From positions 868,001 through 932,000 of the forward strand of contig NZ_CP050022.2 of NCBI RefSeq assembly GCF_011602485.2: DNA of 64,000 nt, written 5' to 3'. The translations under genes were made by a program, and so were the position numbers. The notes beneath the pieces are model-generated. The model was not told the DNA's origin. It made no database searches and saw only the letters and a program-made list of their open reading frames with translations. The stretch is from Bradyrhizobium sp. 1(2017) (GTDB taxonomy: Bacteria; Pseudomonadota; Alphaproteobacteria; Rhizobiales; Xanthobacteraceae). Shown here one piece after another: positions 1 to 8,407 of the stretch; position 1 is the first letter of the stretch, and each line of letters begins with the position of its first letter.

Positions 1-225
1 TTCGCCCCGGCAGGTTGCCTGCCCAGCGGAAGGGCTGACCAGGCCGGCGATGATCCGCAGCAGCGTGGATTTGCCCGACCCGGAGCGGCCGAGCAGGCCA
101 ACGATCTCGCCGGAGCGGATCGCGAGGTCGACCTTGTCGAGCACGAGGAGCTCCTCGCCCGAGCCCTTCGGAAACGACCGGCAGACACCGCGGATATCAA
201 TGAGCCGGGATGGTTGGTCGATCAT
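1..225 (-). CDS. ABC transporter ATP-binding protein, NitT/TauT type (partial)
   Basis: This is the N-terminal 75 residues of an ABC ATPase that runs off the left edge. It would energise import by the permease encoded just upstream. The Walker A motif GRSGSGKST is at residues 46-54, preceded by the usual first beta strands. The chosen ATG is preceded by a strong purine tract (AAAGGGGG), 12 bp after the permease stop. Walker B and the signature motif lie outside the window. The NitT/TauT (nitrate, sulfonate, bicarbonate) subclass is inferred from the partner permease. Confidence 0.9.
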   Translation of the reverse strand, partial: MIDQPSRLIDIRGVCRSFPKGSGEELLVLDKVDLAIRSGEIVGLLGRSGSGKSTLLRIIAGLVSPSAGQATCRGE

Positions 226-237
226 GCTCGCCCCCTT

Positions 238-1971
238 TTAGCCAAGCCGCAAGCGGCGTTCGCCGAAGGCGTAGAGCGGCCGCCATACCAAGCGATTGAA
301 CAACGTCACCAGAATGCACATCGTGGCGATTCCGAGAACGACGCGCGGGAAGTCGCCGGCCTCCGTCGCGCCGGCGATATAGGCGCCAAGCCCGGTGGCC
401 TTCAGATGCGTGTCACCCCAGCTCGCGACCTCTGCGACGATCGACGCATTCCAGGACCCCCCGGAAGCGGTGATCGCGCCCGTGACGTAATACGGGAAGA
501 TGCCGGGCAACATCACCTTGAACCACCATCGCCATCCGCCGAGATGGAAGCTGCTCGCGGCCTCGCGCAGGTCTGTCGGAAACGCGCTGGCACCAGCGAT
601 GACATTGAACAGGATGTACCATTGCGTGCCCAGGATCATCAGCGGACTGAGCCAGATGTCCGCGACGAGCTTGAAGTGCACGATGGCGACGACGAAGACG
701 GGAAAGGCGAGATTGGCGGGGAAAGCCGCGAGGAATTGCGCCAGCGGTTGAATCCGCTCGGCCAGCTTCGGCCGCAGTCCGATCCAGACGCCGACCGGCA
801 CCCAGATCAGCGTGGCGAGGGCGATCAGCACGACGACGCGGAGCAGCGTCACTAGGCCGTCGCCGACGACGGCCAGGACATCGGACAGGCCGAGACTTGC
901 CGAGAGATAGCGGTAGGTCAGCCAGGCGGCGTAGGCGGTACCGGCGATGATCAAGCCGATCCAGATCGCGTCGACGAGGCGCGACGGGCGGCCCTTGCTG
1001 CCTCTCGCGGGCAACAGCCGCGGCAGCGGCACCCTCAGGTTCGAGATCATGCGGCTCGTCGCCGCGAAGGGCCGGGTCAGAGCGCGCAGCGCCCGGGTCC
1101 GGCGGAACAGGTCCAGCATCCAGGACGCCGGCGCCTCGCCCGATGCGGTCTGCTCGAAACGGAATTTGTCCGCCCACGCGACGATCGGACGAAACAGCAA
1201 CTGGTCGTAGACGATGATGACGCAAAGCATCGTCAGGATCGCATAGAAGATTGCGGGCATATCCTGTTGCTGGATGGCCATGGCGACGTAAGAGCCGACA
1301 CCCGGCAGCGTCACGGTGGTGTTGCCGACGGTGATTGCTTCCGATGCCACCACGAAGAACCAGCCGCCCGACATCGATATCATCGCATTCCAGATCAGTC
1401 CGGGCATCGCGAAGGGAACGTCGAGCCGCCAGAACCGCTGCCATCCGGATAGATGAAAGCTCAGCGTGGCTTCCTCCAGATCCTTCGGCACGTTGCGGAT
1501 CGACTGATACATGCTGAACGTCATGTTCCAGGCCTGGCTGGTGAAGATCGCGAACACCGAAGCGAGCTCGGCGCCGAGAACCTGGCCCGGGAAGAGGTTC
1601 ATGAAGAAGACGATCGTGAAGGTGAGAAAGCCCAGGATTGGGACCGACTGCAGGATGTCCAGCAGCGGGACCATGACCATCTCGGCGCGCCGGCTCTTGG
1701 CGGCAATCGCGGCGTAGATGAAAGTGAAGACCGTAGAGCACACGATCGCAAGCAGCATGCGCAACGTGGTGCGCAATGCATAGAGCGGCAGGTTCGAAGG
1801 GTCGAGCGAGACCGGCATGCGTTCGAGCTCGGACAGCGACATCGCAGTCTGCTCGCCGCCATAGACGATCAGCACCATGGCTCCGATCACCAGGATCAGG
1901 ACCGCGGCATCCCAAACATTGGGGAGCAGCGTCCGGCCGATTGCGGCCGTGCGCATATGCATTGGCTTCAT
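238..1971 (-). CDS. ABC transporter permease, two fused BPD_transp_1 domains (NitT/TauT type)
   Basis: Inner-membrane subunit of a NitT/TauT-family importer, 577 residues. Two homologous permease halves are joined in one chain: residues about 70-270 and about 360-570. Each carries an EAA-like cytoplasmic loop (AMPGLIWNAMISMSGG and IFPYYVTGAITASGGS). Typical family members are about 260 residues and dimerise; here the dimer is covalent. The gene follows the porin by 15 bp, with a GAGG ribosome site, and precedes the ATPase, so the three look like one operon. No periplasmic binding protein is visible between them. The substrate cannot be read from sequence. Confidence 0.88.
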   Translation of the reverse strand: MKPMHMRTAAIGRTLLPNVWDAAVLILVIGAMVLIVYGGEQTAMSLSELERMPVSLDPSNLPLYALRTTLRMLLAIVCSTVFTFIYAAIAAKSRRAEMVMVPLLDILQSVPILGFLTFTIVFFMNLFPGQVLGAELASVFAIFTSQAWNMTFSMYQSIRNVPKDLEEATLSFHLSGWQRFWRLDVPFAMPGLIWNAMISMSGGWFFVVASEAITVGNTTVTLPGVGSYVAMAIQQQDMPAIFYAILTMLCVIIVYDQLLFRPIVAWADKFRFEQTASGEAPASWMLDLFRRTRALRALTRPFAATSRMISNLRVPLPRLLPARGSKGRPSRLVDAIWIGLIIAGTAYAAWLTYRYLSASLGLSDVLAVVGDGLVTLLRVVVLIALATLIWVPVGVWIGLRPKLAERIQPLAQFLAAFPANLAFPVFVVAIVHFKLVADIWLSPLMILGTQWYILFNVIAGASAFPTDLREAASSFHLGGWRWWFKVMLPGIFPYYVTGAITASGGSWNASIVAEVASWGDTHLKATGLGAYIAGATEAGDFPRVVLGIATMCILVTLFNRLVWRPLYAFGERRLRLG

Positions 1972-1986
1972 GCAGCCGACCTCGGG

Positions 1987-3999
1987 CTAGAACTCTGCGT
2001 GCAGGCGGCCGGAAAAGATCGAGACCGGTCCACGGTCGGCGTTATAGGCTGGGTTCGTGATCAATTGATAGTCGGCCGTGAGGGTGACACCTTTGATCAC
2101 CGAATAGGCGTAGTAGGCTTCGAGGATACGCTCGTTGTTGTAGTTGAGCCGCCCGTCGCCGATCAGGAGGCCGACACCGCCTGCGGCGAGGAAATCGCGA
2201 TGCGCGGCCGAGAGGCCGTTGATGGCGCCGCCGATGCCGACCGTGTCGTCCGGACGACCCCAGCGGCTGCCCTTGATCGACAGGCCGGCCGAAACGCTGC
2301 GGTCGATGTCGGTGAAGGACAGGATCTGGTTCTGGCCATCGTTCCAGCTCGCGCGGGCGAACAACCCGACATCGGTGACGATCTGCTGTTCGAGATTGAC
2401 GTAGAAGCCGTATTTGGACCGTTGGCGCTGGTTCGCGATCGTGATGTCATTGATGTCGAGCGCGGGGTTCGCGGCCGCCAGCGCCAGGACCTCGCGATAG
2501 TTCGCGGTATTGCCTTCGTTGGCGAAGACGCCGACGCGCAGCTTGCCGGGCTGCTCGAAGATCGAATGGCGCTCCTCGAACTCGACGACGGCACCGCCCG
2601 TCTTGTAGACCAGCGTATCGCTGTTGGGCGCATCGGGGACCTGGAACAGTCCGGCGCGCACCGCCCAATCCTTGCGGTTGAACTCGACGACCGCGCCGCG
2701 GGTGTAACCCGGAAGGTCCGCAGGGAAGTCGTATGCGGCCGAGGCCCACATCGCCCAGTTCATGAAGTCGGCGCGCGGGTCTTTTGCGTATGAGTTGCCG
2801 TCGAAGAAATCGCCGATCGCAAAACGGCCGACGATCACCGTGACACGGTCGATGTCGCGCTTGCCGGCGAGCTGGTTCGGAGCGTCGGGCACTTCCTCCT
2901 GCCCGCCGCCGAGGCCAAAAGTCTGCTTGAAGTAGTAGCGTTGCGCGCGGATCTTCGGGAACGGCGCGCCGGCCTTCTGCGCCTCGCCATTGGAGAAGCC
3001 GGCCAGCCCGAGCGTGCCGTTGAGGCCGAAGCCCTGGGCCAGTTCGGGATTGAAATAGAACTCGCCGCCGTCCCATAAACGTGCGCCGAAGAACGCAGTC
3101 GTGGTCCACGTTGCCTGAAACTGGCCGCTGCCGGGCAGGCTTAGCGGGCTTGCATAGGGCGAGTGGATCGGCCCGTAGCCTTGCGGCAGCACGGTCGTCT
3201 GCGCGTGGACGTTCCAGTCGCCGGACTCGGGCAGCTTGGTCTTGCCGCTGATGGGCGGCATCCACGGCGTATCGCCAAAGTTGTAGTTGAGGCCGAGCTT
3301 GAACAGGTGGACGCGCGGCTCGACATCCACATTGCCGAGGCCAAATCCACCGAGGTCGTAGGTTCGCCGCGACAGCGCGACATAATCGTACTCGGCCTTC
3401 GCGGTCCAATTCCCGCTGACGGCGAATTCCAGGCCAAGTCCCGCCGTCCACCCGGTCTGGTACTTTCCGACCGGAAACAGCTCGGAGACTCCGTCGGCAT
3501 CATTGACGTTGATATGCGTGTGGCCCCAGGCGAAACCGCCGGTGACGAAGGGCATGAAGCGGTCGAAGGCATAACCGATGCGGCCGCGCACGGTGCCGAC
3601 GTAATCGAGCGTGGTGTTGAAGGGCGTGGGTGACCGTTCATGCGCGACGATGTCGCGCGCGCCGGTGAACGTGGAGTCCGCTTCGATCCCGAGCACGACG
3701 CGGTTTGCGAGCTGATGATTATAGCCGAGCTGATAGCCGCCGCTGAATCCCGTGGCGCTGGGCGGCAGGATCACGCCTTGCAGCGGCAGCGAATTGGTGC
3801 CGGGGCCGAAGCCTGCATCGCCATAGCCGAAATGGCCGCCGACATAGAAGCCGGTCCAGTCGTAGACCGCCCTCAGGGCCGGCGCCTTCAGCGGCAGATC
3901 GGCCGCGCGGCCGGCCGCGGGAAGAGCCAGCACGCCCGTGGCAATCGCCGCGGCCGTTCGCAAGCACCGGTGTCTGTGACCTCTCAACGTCAAACGCAC
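1987..3999 (-). CDS. Outer-membrane protein: Omp25/31-like barrel fused to an OprB-like porin
   Basis: Predicted exported outer-membrane protein of 670 residues. A GTG start at 3999 gives a basic N-terminus and a signal peptide ending near GRAA, followed by DLPLKAP, typical of rhizobial Omp25/31 porins. Residues about 35-245 (beginning YDWTGFYVGGHFGYG, ending FKLGLNYNFG) look like a complete eight-stranded Omp25/31 barrel. Residues about 265-670 (from SGDWNVHAQTTV, ending at a terminal Phe) resemble the carbohydrate-selective OprB porin. The open frame extends upstream to 4341 but that part has no secretion signal. It heads the operon with the ABC permease and ATPase, suggesting an outer-membrane entry route for the same solute. 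Confidence 0.8.
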   Translation of the reverse strand: MRLTLRGHRHRCLRTAAAIATGVLALPAAGRAADLPLKAPALRAVYDWTGFYVGGHFGYGDAGFGPGTNSLPLQGVILPPSATGFSGGYQLGYNHQLANRVVLGIEADSTFTGARDIVAHERSPTPFNTTLDYVGTVRGRIGYAFDRFMPFVTGGFAWGHTHINVNDADGVSELFPVGKYQTGWTAGLGLEFAVSGNWTAKAEYDYVALSRRTYDLGGFGLGNVDVEPRVHLFKLGLNYNFGDTPWMPPISGKTKLPESGDWNVHAQTTVLPQGYGPIHSPYASPLSLPGSGQFQATWTTTAFFGARLWDGGEFYFNPELAQGFGLNGTLGLAGFSNGEAQKAGAPFPKIRAQRYYFKQTFGLGGGQEEVPDAPNQLAGKRDIDRVTVIVGRFAIGDFFDGNSYAKDPRADFMNWAMWASAAYDFPADLPGYTRGAVVEFNRKDWAVRAGLFQVPDAPNSDTLVYKTGGAVVEFEERHSIFEQPGKLRVGVFANEGNTANYREVLALAAANPALDINDITIANQRQRSKYGFYVNLEQQIVTDVGLFARASWNDGQNQILSFTDIDRSVSAGLSIKGSRWGRPDDTVGIGGAINGLSAAHRDFLAAGGVGLLIGDGRLNYNNERILEAYYAYSVIKGVTLTADYQLITNPAYNADRGPVSIFSGRLHAEF

Positions 4000-4154
4000 G
4001 CCCCCAACAATGCGAACGCATCCCACCGGCCGCAACCGGCATCCCTGCCGATTCGCGGCGGCCCTGTCATCAGGTCTTGGTTGGCCCGCGATCCGGCGAG
4101 ACGGTCCCGATCCAGCGCGATTTGGTCCCAAGCCCTTAAGGCTGCTACGAGAGT

Positions 4155-4175
4155 TATTGCGATTAATTCGCAATA
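4155..4175. promoter_or_regulatory. Palindrome with 8-bp arms, Fur-family-like operator candidate
   Basis: Perfect 8-bp arms TATTGCGA and TCGCAATA flank the 5-bp spacer TTAAT, an AT-rich island in GC-rich DNA, about 155 bp before the porin start. The layout resembles operators of Fur-family metalloregulators in proteobacteria. The regulator assignment is inference. Confidence 0.5.
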
Positions 4176-4258
4176 GCAACTGACGCGCTTTGCCTCCGAG
4201 GATCGTTCGCACCACTGTGTGACGGGACTGCAACAAACCTGCAGGCCCCCAAACGGAT

Positions 4259-4290
4259 GACCCCGCCCGGGGGGACAGCCGGGCGGGGTC
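4259..4290 (-). terminator. GC-rich hairpin terminator of the small exported protein gene
   Basis: Perfect 12-bp arms (GACCCCGCCCGG at 4259-4270 and its complement at 4279-4290) with an 8-nt loop lie about 80 bp after the stop at 4368. There is no long T-run, so efficiency is uncertain. Confidence 0.55.
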
Positions 4291-4367
4291 GGGGGCACGA
4301 CACGGGGTGGATGAGGCGCCCGTGTCGGACGCAGGATCCACGTGGAGATCGGCCTCAAGTACTCAAA

Positions 4368-4631
4368 TCAGTAGCAGGTACGAACGCGGCCGACATACTG
4401 GCCGAAGGCGTTGTACTGGGCGACCCAGCCGCAGCGGCGATAGCCGTGGTAATAGGGATCGTTGGTCGCGGCGATCGCGGAGCCGACGACAGCGGCGGTG
4501 GCGATGCCGGCGCCGACACCGTAGACCCAGCCGGGCGGCTTGGCTTCGGCCGAGGAGGTGGTGGACACGATGCTGCCGGTGATGGCGAGGGCAGCGAGAG
4601 CGACGGCGGCAATCTTGGTCTTGATCGACAT
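4368..4631 (-). CDS. Small exported glycine/alanine-rich protein, unknown function
   Basis: An 87-residue protein with a clear signal peptide (MSIKTKIAAVALAALAITGS up to about SSAEA) and a short mature part that starts KPPGWVYGVGAGIATAAVVG and ends in an aromatic, Cys-containing tail (YYHGYRRCGW, VRTCY). The start at 4631 is chosen because GGAG lies 7 bp upstream; an in-frame ATG 12 bp earlier lacks a good ribosome site. Small proteins of this type are common in rhizobial genomes; no specific function is known. A hairpin at 4259-4290 follows it. Confidence 0.75.
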   Translation of the reverse strand: MSIKTKIAAVALAALAITGSIVSTTSSAEAKPPGWVYGVGAGIATAAVVGSAIAATNDPYYHGYRRCGWVAQYNAFGQYVGRVRTCY

Positions 4632-4770
4632 GTGAAACTCCATCCGGGTTGAGGCGGTCCGTTGTGGCCCGCGTGCCCAATTGGACGGAGGCTCTTCGCG
4701 TCCGGTTCGAAAGCGCCAAATCCGCTCCCGGAAGGAAGAATTTTCCCGTGCAATTCCAGTGAGATATCGG

Positions 4771-5577
4771 CTAGCCGAGGGGGCCTTTGGCGAGCCTGTT
4801 CACGTCGAAGTTATCGACTTCGGCCAGCAGCTCGCAGAAGGCCTGCGCGCCCTGATCGATCAGCTGCGCGCCTTTCTCCGCCACGGCCAATGTCGCGTTG
4901 CCGACGGCACCGCTGGCGTTGAGATCCTGCGCCTGCCAGGCGAACGGCGCGGGCCGCTGCGTCGACAGCCAGCGATATTGCTGCTCCAGCGCGATGCTGC
5001 TCGCGGCAAAATCCGCGATCGCATCCTTGCGCACCTGGTCCGGATAGCGCGCTAGCATGATCGAGGTCTCGATCGCGCCGCCATGAATGCCGTGACGCAC
5101 CTCGTCGGCCGGGAACATTGCGTCGGCGCCCGACAGGCGCGACCACGACGTCGTCACCACGAACAGTTTTTGATAGGCGCGCAGATCCTGCGCCACCAGC
5201 ATCATGGCCGCGCTGTTGCCACCATGGCTGGTGATGATGACGAGCTTCTTGACGCCGTGCCGCGCGACGTCCTCGCCGATCGCCGTCCATTTCTCCAGCG
5301 CAACTCCAGTCGGCAGCGTCTGCGTGCCCGGATAGTCGATATGCTCGGTGGAAATCCCGACTTGTTCAACGGGCAGGAAACTCGCCGGAACACTCTCGGG
5401 CAGCAGCTCGCGAACGCGCGCCAGATAGGCCTCCGCGATCAGCACGTCGGTTGTCACGGGCAGATGCGGACCGTGCTGCTCGGTCGCCGCCAGCGGCAGC
5501 ACCGCGATCCAGCGCGATCGGTCCACGGAAGCGGAATCGCCCCAGCGGATGTCGGTCCAGTCGCGGGACGGCACCAT
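4771..5577 (-). CDS. Creatininase-family amidohydrolase
   Basis: A 268-residue member of the creatininase family, metal-dependent hydrolases of C-N bonds that include creatininase and FAPy-type deformylases. The metal site is visible: E33 and H35 in TEQHGPHLP, D44, the HGGN motif in ITSHGGNSAAM, and the later Glu in HGGAIETSIML. The start at 5577 puts the domain at the N-terminus and gives family length; the frame is open to 5673. It is transcribed divergently from the ABC operon at 5744, with 166 bp between them, suggesting an uptake-and-hydrolysis module. The true substrate is unknown. Confidence 0.82.
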   Translation of the reverse strand: MVPSRDWTDIRWGDSASVDRSRWIAVLPLAATEQHGPHLPVTTDVLIAEAYLARVRELLPESVPASFLPVEQVGISTEHIDYPGTQTLPTGVALEKWTAIGEDVARHGVKKLVIITSHGGNSAAMMLVAQDLRAYQKLFVVTTSWSRLSGADAMFPADEVRHGIHGGAIETSIMLARYPDQVRKDAIADFAASSIALEQQYRWLSTQRPAPFAWQAQDLNASGAVGNATLAVAEKGAQLIDQGAQAFCELLAEVDNFDVNRLAKGPLG

Positions 5578-5743
5578 TGAATTTTCTTTGGAGGTTTCTT
5601 TGCCCGAATTTGTCACGTAATTTGGGTCCTTGAGGGGATGCGGGCCTAGCCGGCTCGCGTCCCCGAATGTCATGCGGTTCTATCGCGTCGGACTGGCATG
5701 AGCCAGATGCGATTGAGCTGGAAGCGAGCGACGGAGTGCCATC

Positions 5744-6766
5744 ATGACCCCCTTTCATCTGCGGCGTGCGTTCATTGCGGGCCTGATGGCCGCTGCCGTC
5801 TCTCTTGCGCCGGCGCGGGCCGAGACGCTCGACAAGGTCACTTTCGGCACCAATTGGGTCGCCGAGGCCGAGCATGGCGGCTTCTTCCAGGCCGTCGCCG
5901 ACGGCACCTACAAGAAATACGGTCTCGACGTCAGCATCATCCCCGGCGGTCCCAACGAGAACAACCGGATGCTGCTGATCGCCGGCAAGATCGATTTCTT
6001 CATGGCCGCGAACACGCTGATGTCGTTCGATGCGGTCGCGAACAATGTGCCCGTCGTGACCATCGCCGCGATCTTCCAGAAGGATCCGCAGGTGATGCTG
6101 ACCCATCCCGACGCCAAGGTCGCCAAGATCGAGGATCTCAAGCCACTGACGCTGTTCGTCTCCAAGGAGGGCATGACCAGCTACTTCCAATGGCTGAAAT
6201 CCGAATACGGCTTCAGCGAGAAGAACGTCCGTCCCTATAATTTCAATCCGCAGCCCTTCATCGCCAACCCCAAGAGCGCCATGCAGGGCTACGTGACGTC
6301 AGAGCCTTTCGCGGTCGAGAAGGCGGCGGGATTCAAGCCCAACGTGCTGCTGCTCGCCGATTACGGCTTCAACACCTATTCGACGCTGATCGAGACCCGC
6401 CGCGACATCGTCGAGAAGAAGCCTGATCTCGTCCAGCGCTTCGTCGATGCCTCCATGATCGGCTGGTACAACTACATCTATCGCGACAATTCCGCTGGCA
6501 ACGCCATGATCAAGAAGCTCAACCCCGAGATGACCGACGATCTGCTCGCTTATTCCGTCGCCAAGATGAAGGAGCACGGCATCGTCGATTCCGGCGACAG
6601 CCTGAAGAACGGCATCGGCGCCATGAGCGACGAGCGCTACGCCTCATTCTTCAACAAGATGGTCAAGGCCGGCGTCGTGAAGGCCGATCTCGACTTCCGC
6701 AAATCCTATACGCTGCGCTTCGTCAACAAGGGCGTCGGCGTCGAGCTGCGCCCGAACAAGCCGTAA
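5744..6766 (+). CDS. ABC transporter substrate-binding protein, NMT1/THI5-like
   Basis: Periplasmic binding protein of 340 residues with a cleavable signal peptide (cleavage near PARAE, residue about 27). The mature start, VTFGTNWVAEAEHGGFFQAV followed by KKYGLDV, is typical of the NMT1/THI5-like family that binds pyrimidines, sulfonates and related small organics. It starts a run of five genes with 1-11 bp gaps or overlaps, with ATPase and permease next, so it defines the importer's specificity. A specific ligand cannot be assigned. Confidence 0.87.
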   Translation: MTPFHLRRAFIAGLMAAAVSLAPARAETLDKVTFGTNWVAEAEHGGFFQAVADGTYKKYGLDVSIIPGGPNENNRMLLIAGKIDFFMAANTLMSFDAVANNVPVVTIAAIFQKDPQVMLTHPDAKVAKIEDLKPLTLFVSKEGMTSYFQWLKSEYGFSEKNVRPYNFNPQPFIANPKSAMQGYVTSEPFAVEKAAGFKPNVLLLADYGFNTYSTLIETRRDIVEKKPDLVQRFVDASMIGWYNYIYRDNSAGNAMIKKLNPEMTDDLLAYSVAKMKEHGIVDSGDSLKNGIGAMSDERYASFFNKMVKAGVVKADLDFRKSYTLRFVNKGVGVELRPNKP

Positions 6767-6776
6767 CGCAGGGTCG

Positions 6777-7592
6777 ATGTCGTCGGTGAAAACCTCGTCC
6801 GCCGTCGAGTCCAGCCTGACGGCGCTCGCCGTCAGCCTGCGCGACGTGACGAAAGTGTATGACAACGGCGTCATGGCGCTCGGCCCGCTCGACCTCGCGG
6901 TGCGCAAGGGCGAATTCATCTCGCTGCTGGGCCCGTCCGGTTGCGGCAAGTCGACCGCGCTGCGGCTGATCGCGGGGCTCAGCACGCCTTCGTCCGGAAT
7001 CGTGCGGGTGGCGCGCCCCGAGGGTGTTCCGCAGCCGGGCCACGGCATCGGCTTCGTGTTCCAGGAGCCGACCCTGATGCCCTGGACCAGCGTGCGCGAG
7101 AACGTGCGGCTGCCGCTCAAGCTTGGCGGCGTCGCGAAAGTGGAAGGGCGCGCGCGTACCGATGAGGCGCTGGCCAGTGTCGGCCTTGCCGATTTCGCCG
7201 ACGCCTATCCGCGCGAGCTGTCCGGCGGCATGAAGATGCGGGTGTCGCTGGCCCGCGCGCTCGTCACCGATCCCGATATCCTGCTGATGGACGAGCCATT
7301 CGCGGCGCTCGACGAGATCACGCGCTTCCGCCTCAACAACGATCTGCTCGCGCTATGGCGCAGCCTTGGCAAGACCGTCATCTTCGTCACCCATTCGGTG
7401 TTCGAATCCGTCTATTTGTCGCAGCGCGTGGTGGTGATGACGGCGCGGCCCGGCCGCATCCAGGCCGACCTCCGCATCGAGACGGTCGAGCCGCGCGGAG
7501 AGGAGTTTCGCACCTCGGCCGCCTATTCCGATTATTGCCGAAGAGTGTCGGCCGCGCTGGCGCCGTCCTATTCGGGGCAGTCGACGCTATGA
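6777..7592 (+). CDS. ABC transporter ATP-binding protein, NitT/TauT type
   Basis: ATPase of 271 residues. Walker A is GPSGCGKST (residues about 52-60), the Q-loop is in FVFQEPTLMPW, the signature is LSGGMKMRVSLARAL, Walker B is ILLMDEPFAALD and the switch His is in FVTHSVFESVYL. The lower-affinity-looking LSGGM signature and the TLMPW motif are usual for SsuB/TauB-type ATPases. It is 10 bp after the binding protein and shares an ATGA overlap with the permease, so translation is probably coupled. Confidence 0.9.
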   Translation: MSSVKTSSAVESSLTALAVSLRDVTKVYDNGVMALGPLDLAVRKGEFISLLGPSGCGKSTALRLIAGLSTPSSGIVRVARPEGVPQPGHGIGFVFQEPTLMPWTSVRENVRLPLKLGGVAKVEGRARTDEALASVGLADFADAYPRELSGGMKMRVSLARALVTDPDILLMDEPFAALDEITRFRLNNDLLALWRSLGKTVIFVTHSVFESVYLSQRVVVMTARPGRIQADLRIETVEPRGEEFRTSAAYSDYCRRVSAALAPSYSGQSTL

Positions 7593-8407
7593 ACGCGCAA
7601 GCCGCCGTCCCCGCAAGACCGCAAGGCGCGCAACGTGCGATGCGCTTCGTGCTTCCCGTCATCGTGTTCGTGGCCGGCCTCCTGGCCTGGGAGCTGGTGG
7701 TCCGCATCAAGGACATCCCGCCTTACGTGCTGCCGGCGCCCTCCGTCATCTTTCTGACATTGATCAAGGACTGGGCGGTGCTGTCACAATCGCTGGCCAC
7801 CACGCTGTTGACCACACTGGAAGGTTTCGTTGCCGCCAGCATCGGCGGTGTTGCGCTGGCGCTCCTGTTCAACCAGTCGAAATGGGTGGAATATTCGCTG
7901 TTCCCCTATGCCGTCGTGCTCCAGGTGACGCCTGTGATCGCGATTGCACCGCTGCTGCTGATCTATCTGGAGCAGCAGACCGCGGTCGTCGCCTGCGCCT
8001 TCATCGTCGCCTTCTTCCCGGTGCTCTCCAACACCACGCTCGGGCTCAATTCGGTCGACCGCAACCTCGCCGGCCTGTTCCAGCTCTATGGCGCCTCGCC
8101 GCCGCAGACCCTGCGCTTCCTGAAGCTGCCCGCGGCGCTGCCCTACATCCTCGGGGGCCTGCGCATCGCCGGCGGCCTGTCGCTGATCGGCGCGGTCGTG
8201 GCCGAGATTGCGGCGGGAACGGCGGGCGCCGGCTCCGGGCTTGCCTATCGGATCGCCGAATCCGGCTACCGATTGAACATACCCCGCATGTTCGCGGCGC
8301 TGCTTTTGTTGTCGCTCGCCGGGATTGTCATCTATGGGGTGCTGGCGCTAGTTTCCCACCTCGTTTTACGGCGCTGGCATGAGAGCGCGCTTGGAAAGGA
8401 AAGCTGA
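7589..8407 (+). CDS. ABC transporter permease, NitT/TauT type
   Basis: Inner-membrane permease of 272 residues with about six transmembrane segments. The family opening is present (WELVVRIKDIPPYVLPAPS), as is the EAA loop near LYGASPPQTLRFLKLPAALP. The ATG at 7589 overlaps the ATPase stop (ATGA), which fixes the start although the frame is open further upstream. The stop TGA overlaps the next start by one base. Confidence 0.9.
   Translation: MNAQAAVPARPQGAQRAMRFVLPVIVFVAGLLAWELVVRIKDIPPYVLPAPSVIFLTLIKDWAVLSQSLATTLLTTLEGFVAASIGGVALALLFNQSKWVEYSLFPYAVVLQVTPVIAIAPLLLIYLEQQTAVVACAFIVAFFPVLSNTTLGLNSVDRNLAGLFQLYGASPPQTLRFLKLPAALPYILGGLRIAGGLSLIGAVVAEIAAGTAGAGSGLAYRIAESGYRLNIPRMFAALLLLSLAGIVIYGVLALVSHLVLRRWHESALGKES

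Larger units (their letters stand above)
4000..4367. other. Intergenic region with an operator-like palindrome and a terminator hairpin
   Basis: 368 bp between two minus-strand genes. It holds the presumed promoter of the porin-ABC operon, the 21-bp palindrome at 4155-4175 and a GC-rich hairpin at 4259-4290 that probably ends the upstream small gene. No coding sequence was recognised. Confidence 0.6.

Noticed and set aside
413..1915. 500-residue open frame on the minus strand
   Set aside because: It is the shifted frame of the fused permease gene, rich in Arg, His and Pro with no membrane pattern.
1453..2793. 446-residue open frame on the plus strand across the permease-porin junction
   Set aside because: Antisense shadow of two well-supported genes; composition is Asp/Arg/His-rich as expected for a GC-rich antisense frame.
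4000..4341. N-terminal extension of the porin frame up to 4341
   Set aside because: The extension contains the operator-like palindrome and the terminator hairpin region and lacks a signal peptide; the GTG at 3999 gives a proper one.
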